Positions 18,301 through 25,506 of a stretch of 64,000 bases of DNA are shown one piece after another. The notes below the pieces were generated by a model that worked only from the letters and a program-made list of their open reading frames with translations, had not been told where the DNA came from and made no database searches. The stretch is taken from NCBI GenBank assembly GCA_944327465.1, contig CALVHH010000004.1:59923-123922 (forward strand). Reading direction: 5' to 3'. The position numbers and the translations under genes were made by a program. Every line of letters begins with the position of its first letter. Position 1 is the first letter of the stretch. Source of the DNA: an uncultured Clostridia bacterium. GTDB lineage: Bacteria; Bacillota; Clostridia; Christensenellales; Borkfalkiaceae.

Positions 18301-18916
18301 TATCCTTGTCGAGACCAACTTCGTCGCAGATGGCGCGTATTTCGGCGTAGTCGTCGGCTTCGTCCCATACGTCTATCTTGGCAACTTCGTGCGAGGTCCT
18401 GAATCCGTCGAAGAAGTTGATGAAGGGAACTTTGGATTTAAGGGTGGAAAGATGAGCCACGAGGGCGAGGTCCATAACTTCCTGAACGGACGAATCGCAT
18501 ATCATTGCAAAACCCGTCTGGCGGCAAGCCATAACGTCGGCATGGTCGCCGAAGATGTTCAGGGAGTGCGCGGCAAGCGCTCTCGCCGAAACGTGCATGA
18601 CCATGGGCAGCAATTCGCCGGAGATCTTGTACATGTTGGGTATCATGAGGAGCAGACCCTGCGATGCGGTGTAGGTGGTGGTCAAAGCGCCCGCGGAGAG
18701 CGAGCCGTGAACGGCGCCGGCTGCGCCGCCTTCGGACTGCATTTCTGCGATTTTAACTTTTTGTCCCCACATGTTTGTTCTGCCACCGGTAGCCCATTCG
18801 TCCGCTATCTCCGCCATGGGCGAAGAGGGAGTGATGGGATAGATTGCGGCTACTTCGGAAAAAGCATACGCAACGTGGCTGGCGGCGGTATTGCCGTCGA
18901 TAGTCAGTTTTTTCAT
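15386..18916 (-). CDS. nifJ: Pyruvate:ferredoxin (flavodoxin) oxidoreductase
   Basis: The enzyme decarboxylates pyruvate to acetyl-CoA and CO2 and passes electrons to ferredoxin or flavodoxin, the central step of clostridial fermentation. The 1176-residue one-chain form has the usual length. It begins MKKLTIDGNTAASHVAYAFS; IYPITPSSPMAEIADEW belongs to domain I. Two [4Fe-4S] motifs are visible (CIQCGTCSFVCPHAC and CMGCGVCATVCP). A C-terminal thiamine pyrophosphate domain follows, with CAGCGETPY, GWAYDIGYGGLDHV and NTGGQASKST. The start is ATG 18916 after ACGGAGG; the upstream in-frame ATG lacks a ribosome-binding site. It is monocistronic, with a consensus promoter and its own terminator. Confidence 0.97.
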   Translation of the reverse strand: MKKLTIDGNTAASHVAYAFSEVAAIYPITPSSPMAEIADEWATGGRTNMWGQKVKIAEMQSEGGAAGAVHGSLSAGALTTTYTASQGLLLMIPNMYKISGELLPMVMHVSARALAAHSLNIFGDHADVMACRQTGFAMICDSSVQEVMDLALVAHLSTLKSKVPFINFFDGFRTSHEVAKIDVWDEADDYAEIRAICDEVGLDKDIEDFKSRSLNPEHPIQKGTAQNGDTYFQNRETANSYYAAAPAIVQKMMDVVSAKCGRKYHLFDYVGAPDAEEVIVCMGSACETIEESINKLNSMGKKYGLVKVRLYRPFVADALVAAIPASCKKLAVLDRTKEPGSLGEPLYLDVCSALLEKGVGGIKVVGGRYGLGSKEFTPSMVLAVYKNLEKDEPKNHFTIGIYEDVTNTSLDFSEKFDAAPAGSTSCKFYGLGSDGTVGANKNSIKIIGDHTDKHAQAYFFYDSKKSGGITVSHLRFGDTPIQSEYLIDSADFVQCSNPSYVTRYDMTSDIKEGGTLLINTDATTVEKLEEFLPAKVKQDIAKKHINLYVIDAIHIAGKLGLKGRTNTILQSAFFRVNPQIMPYDKAVEYMKYMAKKSFGRKGDAVVQMNYNAIDSAAGDNLVKIDVPASWANATTGAAMVEGHADKYYQEIIKPILYLEGDKLKSSQFNADGHVPTGTTKFEKRGVAVLVPEIIQDKCIQCGTCSFVCPHACLRPALVAEGAEKPATMEMKKAIGLPGYEYKMQVSPLDCMGCGVCATVCPVKDGGAIKMIPLAESLEKGEEQNWDYAVELPPVDTSKFKKETVKGCQFCTPLFEFSGACAGCGETPYVKVITQLFGEDMIIANATGCSSIYGGSSPTCPYTTNKAGHGPAWANSLFEDNAEFGYGIGLAYETRRNTLKSKILKLAEINEECKPACEAWVAAFNNREESKKASAELLKVLESCKKCDVCQPVIDDILAAKDCLAKKSIWIFGGDGWAYDIGYGGLDHVLASGEDVNVLVLDTEVYSNTGGQASKSTNIGAVAKFASAGKRVKKKDLGMIAKTYGYVYVAQCSMGSNPAQFLKAISEAEAYHGPSLIICYAPCINHGINMTKSQLEEKAAVDCGYWQLYRYNPEGEVFTLDSKEPNYDNYQSFLAGETRYSSLVKTQGAEVAAELFKQTEESAKERLEGYKKLAGKE

Positions 18917-19048
18917 CAATAAACCTCCGTTTAAAAAATTATGATTAAATAAATTTCCCCTGTAAAAAACGCAGACAGCCGCGTTTTCGCAACAAAACAC
19001 GGGTGCGCGGGGCGCACCTGTGGCTCATGTCGCATTTTTTACGCTATA

Positions 19049-19077
19049 ATTATAAAACACTATCTGTTAATTGTCAA
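19049..19077 (-). promoter_or_regulatory. Consensus promoter of nifJ
   Basis: On the minus strand TTGACA (19077-19072) and TATAAT (19054-19049) are separated by 17 bp. Transcription from about 19042 gives a leader of roughly 125 nt with a small GC-rich hairpin near 19002-19018. I do not recognise a riboswitch in it. Confidence 0.88.
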
Positions 19078-19219
19078 CACACAATTTAAAATTTTTTCAG
19101 ATTTTATACATTAAATTGCCCATGCGCGGCTTGCTGCCGGCGCGTCTGCGTTTTTTGACGGCGCGCATTTTTAAATATTAAAATTAAAATAAAAAAATTT
19201 TCAAACGCCTTTCAAAGTG

Positions 19220-19249
19220 TTGGCATTTTAAAAATTGCGGTGCTATAAT
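19220..19249 (+). promoter_or_regulatory. Promoter of the cation:proton antiporter gene
   Basis: TTGGCA (19220-19225) and TATAAT (19244-19249) are 18 bp apart. The start point falls near 19256, so the 38-bp palindrome at 19255-19292 forms the 5' end of the transcript. Confidence 0.75.
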
Positions 19250-19254
19250 ACAGA

Positions 19255-19292
19255 GTGCTGCCGCCGCGGGCGGCCGCCCGCGGCGGCAGCAC
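19255..19292. repeat. 38-bp perfect palindrome in the antiporter leader
   Basis: Bases 19255-19273 are the exact reverse complement of 19274-19292, almost entirely G and C. It begins at the predicted transcription start and ends 26 bp before the ATG (19319). As RNA it would form a very stable 5' stem; as DNA it could be a cruciform or a dimer binding site. There is no U-run. Confidence 0.85.
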
Positions 19293-19318
19293 AATAAACC
19301 TACCGAGGTATCACATAT

Positions 19319-20743
19319 ATGTTCTACGTCGACCATCCGCTCGGCTACGTGATGGTGATAGCCATAGTGCTGTTCACCACTAAATTTTTCGGGCTGTGCT
19401 TCCGCAAGATGCACCTGCCCGAAGTGCTCGGCTTCATCATCGCCGGTATACTCATAGGACCCGCCATCTTCGGCAGATTCTGCCACGTCACGCTCATCGG
19501 CTTCGAAGACGACGTGCAGTCGGGGCTGTACAACGCGCTGTTCTCGCTCGAAGTCAACGCGGCGGGCGAAAACGAAACGGTATCCGTCTTTTCAAAGATA
19601 GGCGTCATACTCATCATGTTCTCGGCGGGGCTCGAAACCAACCTCGACGACATCAAAAACACCGGGCTTGCCAGCTTCCTGCTCGCCACCGCGGGCGTAG
19701 TGGTGCCCTTCGTGCTGGGCTTCGTCATCTCGCTGCCCTTCGGCGACATCGGCTTGGGCGCCGCGCACATCTACCGCTGCGTATTCATCGGCGCCATACT
19801 CACCGCCACTTCCGTAGCCATAACCGTGTCGGTGCTCAAGGAGCTGGGCAAGATAAACACAAAACTCGGCACTACCATAGTTTCCGCAGCCGTCATCGAC
19901 GACGTTATAGGCATAGTCGTCCTTTCGGTCGTCACAAGCATCGCCCGTTCGGGCGGCGGCGACGCGGCAAACGGCTTCGACGCATTTAAATCTACAATAT
20001 ATGGCACCATAATAATGATAATTGCCTTTTTTGTCGTGGCGCTCGTCGCGGGGTTCGGCATAAGCAAGCTGTTCAAATGGATGGAAAAGAAGTGGTATCC
20101 CACGCACAGGCTGTCCATATTCTCGCTCGTAGTCTGCTTTTTATACAGCTGGGTCGCCGAAGAGATATTCGGCGTCGCCGACATCACGGGCGCATTCCTT
20201 GCCGGCATAGTGCTCTCCACCGTCCACCGCTCGGGCGAATATGTGGATACAAAGGTAAACGTCAATACATATATGATATTCGCGCCGCTGTTCTTTGCCA
20301 ACATAGGCATAAGCAACATCGACTTCGGCGGAGTGGGCGGCACTATAATGCTGTTCGCGCTGCTCGCCGTGCTCATGGGGCTCATCGGCAAGATCGTCGG
20401 CTGCGGCGCCGTGGCAAAGTGCTTCGGCTATAACTGGAACGAGAGCGCTATCGCGGGCGTCGGCATGATGGCGCGCGGCGAAGTGGCGCTCATAGTCACC
20501 CAAAAGGTTACCGATACCGCGCTGCTCGGCGAAAACGCGCTGGGCGGAGAATTCATGATAATGACGGTGCTCCTGATACTCGTCTCGTCCATACTCACGC
20601 CCGTCATGTTAAAGGTGCTATACGGCAGGCAGCTGCCACTGCAGACCGCGCCCGCATCCTCCGTTGCGGACATCCCCGCGGGCACTTCTTCGCAAGTCCC
20701 CGATGGCGGGGAGCGGACGGAACATGAGTCTTCGGATGAGTGA
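19319..20743 (+). CDS. Cation:proton antiporter (CPA2/Kef type)
   Basis: The 474-residue membrane protein belongs to the monovalent cation:proton antiporter-2 family, which exchanges Na+ or K+ for H+. Around twelve hydrophobic helices are visible. MHLPEVLGFIIAGILIGP on helix 2-3 is a family hallmark, as is AAVIDDVIGIVVLSVVTSI, with the paired aspartates of the ion site. MMARGEVALIV near the end is the conserved helix 11-12 motif. No NAD-binding (TrkA-N) domain follows; the tail is short and hydrophilic. ATG 19319 has CGAGG upstream. A strong terminator ends this single-gene unit. Confidence 0.88.
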   Translation: MFYVDHPLGYVMVIAIVLFTTKFFGLCFRKMHLPEVLGFIIAGILIGPAIFGRFCHVTLIGFEDDVQSGLYNALFSLEVNAAGENETVSVFSKIGVILIMFSAGLETNLDDIKNTGLASFLLATAGVVVPFVLGFVISLPFGDIGLGAAHIYRCVFIGAILTATSVAITVSVLKELGKINTKLGTTIVSAAVIDDVIGIVVLSVVTSIARSGGGDAANGFDAFKSTIYGTIIMIIAFFVVALVAGFGISKLFKWMEKKWYPTHRLSIFSLVVCFLYSWVAEEIFGVADITGAFLAGIVLSTVHRSGEYVDTKVNVNTYMIFAPLFFANIGISNIDFGGVGGTIMLFALLAVLMGLIGKIVGCGAVAKCFGYNWNESAIAGVGMMARGEVALIVTQKVTDTALLGENALGGEFMIMTVLLILVSSILTPVMLKVLYGRQLPLQTAPASSVADIPAGTSSQVPDGGERTEHESSDE

Positions 20744-20777
20744 CCGAGCCTGCGCGCCATAAAATAAAATATGCTTT

Positions 20778-20815
20778 TCGGTCCGCCGCGACGCCGTCGC
20801 GGCGGACCGATTTTT
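20778..20815 (+). terminator. Rho-independent terminator after the antiporter gene
   Basis: A 15-bp perfect stem (20778-20792 with 20796-20810), loop GCC, followed by TTTTT. Confidence 0.9.
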
Positions 20816-20889
20816 GCTTCGTACACTTAAATCTCACGCCCGTCACACCCAAAACTCACGCATAATCCTTAAAATTGCCGCTTAAATTG

Positions 20890-20918
20890 TTGTTAAAACG
20901 GCGCAAATGTTATATAAT
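20890..20918 (+). promoter_or_regulatory. Promoter of the ecf-truA operon
   Basis: TTGTTA (20890-20895), 17-bp spacer and TATAAT (20913-20918). It puts the start near 20925, excluding the in-frame ATG 20907 as the ecfA start. Confidence 0.7.
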
Positions 20919-20948
20919 CGTACTGTAAACGGCATTCAAGGTAAAATA

Positions 20949-22811
20949 ATGGAAAAGCAACAGACCGCGGGCACGACCCCGCAGTACGGGAGTGAAATCG
21001 CTCTCGCCTTCGAAAATGTAAAATTTTTCTATCCCGAATCGCAGACGGCTGCCGTCGACGGCGTCAGCCTGAGCGTAAAGCGCGGCGAATTCGTCTCGAT
21101 AATCGGTCACAACGGCTCGGGCAAGTCGACGCTCGCCCGCCTGGCATGCGGGCTTCTTCAGGCAGACGAGGGCAGGATAAGCGTGCTCGGGCTCGATTTG
21201 TCGGACGAAAAGAACGTCGCCGAAGTGCGCCGCCACACGGGCATAGTCTTTCAGAACCCCGATAACCAGACGGTGGCTTCTATAGTCGAAGACGACGTCG
21301 CCTTCGGTCCCGAAAATCTGGGCGTCGAGCGCGAAGAGATAGGCAGGCGCATAGAGTGGGCGCTCGAATCGGTGGGTATGACAAAGTACAGGCATGCCAC
21401 GCCCTCCCGCCTTTCGGGCGGGCAAAAGCAGCGCATAGCCGTAGCAGGCATGCTCGCCATCCGCCCGGACATACTCATTCTGGACGAATCCACGGCAATG
21501 CTCGACCCCCGCGGCAGGCGCGAGGTGATAGACGTCGTCCGCCGTCTCAACAGCGAAGCGGGCATGACGATACTGCTCATAACCCACTTCATGGAGGAGG
21601 CGCTGCTCGCCGACCGCACGATAGTCATGAACCGCGGCAGCATAGTGCTGCAGGGCACGCCCGATGACATATTCGAAAACGGCGAGGCGCTCACCACCTA
21701 CAATCTCTGCCTGCCCGAAATAACCGAAATTTCGCGCATGCTCGCGGCGGGCGGCATAGCCGTGCCGCCCTGCCTGCGCCCCGAAGAGCTCGCTTCGCAC
21801 ATTGCCGCATGCGCAAAGGAGAGGGGGTATTCCACGCTCGCTTCGCCCCGCACCCCCCGTGCGGCTGCGCCCAAAAACGGGGCGTGGGACATCGACGTTA
21901 AAGACCTTTCCTACACGTATTCGGCGAGCTCGCCCTTTGCCTCGCACGCGCTGCGCGGCGTCGACCTGCACATAGGCGACGGCGAATTTTTCGGCATAAT
22001 AGGCCACACCGGCAGCGGCAAATCGACGCTCATACAGCATCTCAACGCCCTCATAAAGCTGCCGCAAGCCAACAAAAAGTATAAGCCGCCAAAGTTGAAA
22101 AAGGGTCAAACACCCCCGACTATGCCGCAGATAACGGTGGGGGAATACGACCTTGCAGATAAAAAGTGCAACTTTTTGTCCCTCCGCGCCGACGTGGGCA
22201 TGGTCTTTCAGTATCCCGAATATCAGCTCTTTGCCGAAACCGTCGAAGAGGACGTTGCGTTCGGGCTTAAAAACTTTTTCAAGGATATGTCTGCGGAAGA
22301 GCGGCGCGAGCGCGTCCGCGCCGCTATCGCCGCCGTCGGGCTCGACCCGGGGGAGGTGTGCGGCAAATCGCCGTTCGACCTTTCGGGCGGACAGAAGAGG
22401 AGGGTGGCTATCGCCGGCGTCATAGTCACGCGTCCCAAGATACTCGTGCTCGACGAGCCCGCGGCGGGGCTCGACCCCCTCGGCAAGCGCGAAATAATGG
22501 AACTCTTGCACAAACTGCACTCCGAGTGGTGCCGCACCGTGATAATAGTTTCGCACGACATGGACGAAATAGCCTGCAACTGTACGCGTGCCTTCGTCGT
22601 TTCGGAAGGCAGGATATTCTGCTGCGACGCCCCGCACGAGCTGTTTGCGCGGTACGATGAGCTAATACCGCTCGGGCTGGACGTGCCGCTGACGGCAAAG
22701 ATATGCCGCGCCCTGGGCGAATACGGCATCGATATAGACTGCGACTACACCCCCCGCGGCTTTGCCGACGCGGTGATAGCCGCCTTTAAAGGAGGGCGCG
22801 CCGATGCTTAA
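20949..22811 (+). CDS. ecfA: Fused EcfA1-EcfA2: energy-coupling factor ATPases in one chain
   Basis: Energy-coupling factor transporters take up vitamins and metals; two ATPases, EcfA1 and EcfA2, normally come from adjacent genes. Here one 620-residue frame holds both. The first ATPase has Walker A GHNGSGKST near residue 53, signature LSGGQKQR and Walker B ILILDESTAMLD. The second, from about residue 315, has Walker A GHTGSGKST near residue 351, signature LSGGQKRR and ILVLDEPAAGLD. The linker (about residues 275-315) is charged and continuous. The second domain carries a lysine- and proline-rich insertion between Walker A and the Q-loop. ATG 20949 is preferred on promoter position. ecfT overlaps its end by 8 nt. 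Confidence 0.9.
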   Translation: MEKQQTAGTTPQYGSEIALAFENVKFFYPESQTAAVDGVSLSVKRGEFVSIIGHNGSGKSTLARLACGLLQADEGRISVLGLDLSDEKNVAEVRRHTGIVFQNPDNQTVASIVEDDVAFGPENLGVEREEIGRRIEWALESVGMTKYRHATPSRLSGGQKQRIAVAGMLAIRPDILILDESTAMLDPRGRREVIDVVRRLNSEAGMTILLITHFMEEALLADRTIVMNRGSIVLQGTPDDIFENGEALTTYNLCLPEITEISRMLAAGGIAVPPCLRPEELASHIAACAKERGYSTLASPRTPRAAAPKNGAWDIDVKDLSYTYSASSPFASHALRGVDLHIGDGEFFGIIGHTGSGKSTLIQHLNALIKLPQANKKYKPPKLKKGQTPPTMPQITVGEYDLADKKCNFLSLRADVGMVFQYPEYQLFAETVEEDVAFGLKNFFKDMSAEERRERVRAAIAAVGLDPGEVCGKSPFDLSGGQKRRVAIAGVIVTRPKILVLDEPAAGLDPLGKREIMELLHKLHSEWCRTVIIVSHDMDEIACNCTRAFVVSEGRIFCCDAPHELFARYDELIPLGLDVPLTAKICRALGEYGIDIDCDYTPRGFADAVIAAFKGGRADA

Positions 22812-23649
22812 CGACGTAACTTTCGGTCAGTACTACCCCGCGCAGTCCTTCGCCCACAGGCTCGACCCCCGCTTAAAGCTGCTCATGCTCATCGCGTACA
22901 TTGTTGCGCTGTTCATCGCCAAGACCTTCTACGGACTTGCTCTTTGCGCACTGTTTGCGGTGTTTGCCGTGTTTATCTCCAAGGTTCCCTTCGGCGCAGT
23001 GCTGCGCTCGGTAAAGGGCGTAATATTCCTGCTGGCTTTCACCGCCGTGCTCAACGTCTTTTTCCACGGCGGCGAAAACGTGCTCGTGCAGTGGGGCGTC
23101 ATACGCATCTGCCTCGAAGGCGTGCTGTTTGCCGTATTTTTGATGATAAGGCTGGCGTTTCTCGTCATCGGTTCGGCTCTGCTCACTCTGACCACGACGC
23201 CCGTCAGCCTGACCGACGGCATCGAAAGCCTTTTAAAACCGCTGACGTGGATAAAGTTCCCCGTGCACGCGCTGGCTCTCATCATGTCGATCGCGCTGAG
23301 GTTCATCCCCACGCTGATAGACGAGACCAACCGCATAATCTCGGCGCAGAAGGCGAGGGGCGCCGACTTTGAATCGGGCAACATAGTAAAGAGAGTCAAG
23401 GCGATAATACCCATACTCATCCCCCTGCTGATAAGCGCATTCCGCCGCGCCGACGAGCTCGGCGACGCAATGGACGCCCGCTGCTATACCAACTCTCCCC
23501 ACCGCACAAAGTACAAAAAACTGACTTTTACATGGCGCGACCTCGTCGCCGCGGTCGCCGCGGCGGCGCTCATAGCCGGCGCGGTGCTCTTCAACGTGTA
23601 CGCCTACGACATCTGGCCTGCGGCTTACGGCTACGTGGTGATGCTATGA
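22804..23649 (+). CDS. ecfT: Energy-coupling factor transporter transmembrane protein EcfT
   Basis: EcfT couples ATP hydrolysis in EcfA to substrate-binding S components in the membrane. The 281-residue protein begins FGQYYPAQSFAHRLDPRLKL, the usual EcfT start, has several membrane helices, and carries the coupling motif AQKARGAD near residues 181-188 and a second ARG-like element DAMDARCY. The start overlaps ecfA by 8 nt and the stop overlaps truA as ATGA. No S component is encoded nearby, so this is a general (group II) module serving S components elsewhere. Confidence 0.93.
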   Translation: MLNDVTFGQYYPAQSFAHRLDPRLKLLMLIAYIVALFIAKTFYGLALCALFAVFAVFISKVPFGAVLRSVKGVIFLLAFTAVLNVFFHGGENVLVQWGVIRICLEGVLFAVFLMIRLAFLVIGSALLTLTTTPVSLTDGIESLLKPLTWIKFPVHALALIMSIALRFIPTLIDETNRIISAQKARGADFESGNIVKRVKAIIPILIPLLISAFRRADELGDAMDARCYTNSPHRTKYKKLTFTWRDLVAAVAAAALIAGAVLFNVYAYDIWPAAYGYVVML

Positions 23650-24398
23650 GATATGCTTTGAAGGTGGCATACGACGGCACCCACTTCGTCGGCTGGCAGG
23701 TCCAGCCCAACGGCGTGTCCGTGCAGCAGACGCTTGCCGATGCCGCAGCGGCGGCGTTCGGCGAGGAGGTATCGTTCACGGCGAGCGGCAGAACGGACAG
23801 CGGCGTCCACGCGGCGGGACAGGTGTGCCACGCAGATATTTCGGCGCGTATCCCTGCAGAACGGCTCGCCGATGCGCTCAACGCCCATCTTCCGCCCTCG
23901 GTGTCCGTGCTCGCCTCGGCGGCGGCGCCGTCCGGCTTCGACGCCAACCGCTCGGCAAAGAAAAAGACGTACGTATACAGCATGTACTTATCCCCCCGCC
24001 GCAACCCGTTAAAGGACAGGTATTCGGCGCATATTACGGGGGCAATCGATATTTCAGCCCTTAAAAGCGCGGCTGCCGCGTTTGTCGGCGAGCACGATTT
24101 CAAGGCATATTGCGCTTCGCGCTCGCAGGTAAAGACGACGGTGCGCACGGTGTATTCGGTCGACGTCGCCTGCGAAGGCGAGGACATAAAAATATATGTG
24201 TGCGGCGGCGGATTTCTTTACAACATGGTGCGCACGATGGCGGGCACGATGCTGGGCTGCGCACAGGGCAGGATAGCCTTGGGGGATATAGAGCGCTCGC
24301 TTGCAGAGCGCGACCGCACCCTCGTCGGCAAGACCATGCCCGCCCGCGGGCTCACCCTTTTGGCGGTCGATTACGGGTTCGCGCTGTTCAAAGAGTAA
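23646..24398 (+). CDS. truA: tRNA pseudouridine(38-40) synthase
   Basis: TruA converts uridines 38-40 of the tRNA anticodon stem to pseudouridine. The 250-residue protein has YDGTHFVGWQVQPNGVSVQQ at the start, catalytic Asp51 in ASGRTDSGVHAAGQV, and GGGFLYNMVRTMAGTML near the C-terminus. ATG 23646 overlaps the ecfT stop (ATGA); earlier in-frame starts lie inside ecfT. The ecfA-ecfT-truA order is the standard Firmicutes arrangement, but rplM and rpsI, which often follow, are absent here. Confidence 0.94.
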   Translation: MRYALKVAYDGTHFVGWQVQPNGVSVQQTLADAAAAAFGEEVSFTASGRTDSGVHAAGQVCHADISARIPAERLADALNAHLPPSVSVLASAAAPSGFDANRSAKKKTYVYSMYLSPRRNPLKDRYSAHITGAIDISALKSAAAAFVGEHDFKAYCASRSQVKTTVRTVYSVDVACEGEDIKIYVCGGGFLYNMVRTMAGTMLGCAQGRIALGDIERSLAERDRTLVGKTMPARGLTLLAVDYGFALFKE

Positions 24399-24483
24399 AT
24401 TTTTACCCAGATTTCACAAATTCTTTTCACGTTTACTATATAAAAGTTATAAAATATCTGTACGAAAGACAGAGAGCAATACT

Positions 24484-25383
24484 ATGGATTTTTTTGATTT
24501 AAGGTTCTATATCGATTTTTTCATATCGTACGACGTCGAGCCGTTCAAAAAGCTGTGGATGTCGTTCGTCATAGCGGGCTGCGTCTACCTTATATTCTTT
24601 GTGCTCGAGGGCATAGCGCTGTGGACGATAGCCGGGCGCGAAGGCTACAGGCACAGGTGGATGGCGTTTGTGCCCGTGCTCAACTCCTACTATATAGGCG
24701 TCGTATCCGATAAAAACAAGTTCTATAATCGCATTCCTGCAAGGAGCGTGTCGCTTGCGCTCGCCATAGTCGAGCTGCTGCTCGTAGCGGGCTATGTGCT
24801 CTACTACGTGGTCACCGGCATAGTGCTCGCCGGCGGGCTGTACGATACCCAGGCGCAGCAGATGACCATAATGGGTCAGACGCAGACTTACTACGTAATA
24901 ACCGGCTCTTCCAGCGCCATAAGCGGAATGTGGCTGGGCTGGATATTCGATTATCTCGATACCGCGGTGCTGTCGTGGGTCAAGCTGATTTACATTCTTC
25001 TGCACGTAGTCACGATAATAACTTTCTTCCAGACCTACGCCTGCCGCAGATACGTTATGATGTCGCTCTTTTCGGTGTTTTTGCCCGTCAAGCCCATACT
25101 CATGTTTGCGGTGCGCGGCAACAGGGGCATGAACTATCACGACTTCGTCCGCGGCGAACAGCGCCGCAGGTACGAAATGTACCAGCAGTATAACTATCAC
25201 AGCGGCGACGGTCGCGGCGGATACAACCCCTACAACGGCAGACCGACTCCCCCGCCTTCGGACGATCCCTACTCCGGCACGGGCGGCGGCTCTTCCTCGG
25301 GTGACCCCTTCGAAGGTCTCGGCTCCTCTTCGGGCGGCTCTTCGCAGGACCCCGGCGACCCCTTCGACGACTTGAAAAAATGA
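24484..25383 (+). CDS. Membrane protein with DUF5684-like segment and Gly/Ser/Pro-rich tail
   Basis: This 299-residue protein has no assignable activity. It has an N-terminal helix around ILYFFVLEG, then GYRHRWMAFVPVLNSYYIGV, a pattern like DUF5684-type proteins where a cytosolic aromatic loop precedes further helices. Four or five membrane segments are visible to about residue 215. The last 80 residues are hydrophilic, first Tyr/Asn/Gly-rich, then runs of Gly-Ser and Asp-Pro. ATG 24484 follows only a weak AGAGAG; earlier in-frame starts lie inside truA. It is separated from truA by 85 AT-rich bases and ends at a good terminator. Confidence 0.7.
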   Translation: MDFFDLRFYIDFFISYDVEPFKKLWMSFVIAGCVYLIFFVLEGIALWTIAGREGYRHRWMAFVPVLNSYYIGVVSDKNKFYNRIPARSVSLALAIVELLLVAGYVLYYVVTGIVLAGGLYDTQAQQMTIMGQTQTYYVITGSSSAISGMWLGWIFDYLDTAVLSWVKLIYILLHVVTIITFFQTYACRRYVMMSLFSVFLPVKPILMFAVRGNRGMNYHDFVRGEQRRRYEMYQQYNYHSGDGRGGYNPYNGRPTPPPSDDPYSGTGGGSSSGDPFEGLGSSSGGSSQDPGDPFDDLKK

Positions 25384-25396
25384 CGGCTCTTTCAAA

Positions 25397-25421
25397 AACG
25401 GCGCGGCTGCGCCGTTTTTTT
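25397..25421 (+). terminator. Rho-independent terminator
   Basis: Stem AACGGCGC/GCGCCGTT with loop GGCT, followed by a run of T. It ends the transcript of the Gly/Ser-rich membrane protein gene. Confidence 0.88.
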
Positions 25422-25506
25422 GTTGCCATCGGCGGCGGCTTGTGATATACTTAGGGTATAAGTACAGATTATATCGTCTGCAAAATCAAAAAGAGCGGTC
25501 ACAAAA

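Noticed and set aside
16787-18922. A 711-codon open frame antisense to nifJ, and similarly long antisense frames opposite the oppA, redoxin and subtilase genes
   Set aside because: They mirror high-GC codon bias of real genes, have no ribosome-binding sites, and their translations are low-complexity without recognisable domains.
18917-19042. Riboswitch in the nifJ leader
   Set aside because: The leader is long enough, but only a small GC-rich hairpin is visible and no known aptamer core was recognised.
20907-20948. Upstream ATG as start of the fused ecfA gene
   Set aside because: It lies between or upstream of the promoter elements, so it would not be on the transcript; ATG 20949 fits better.
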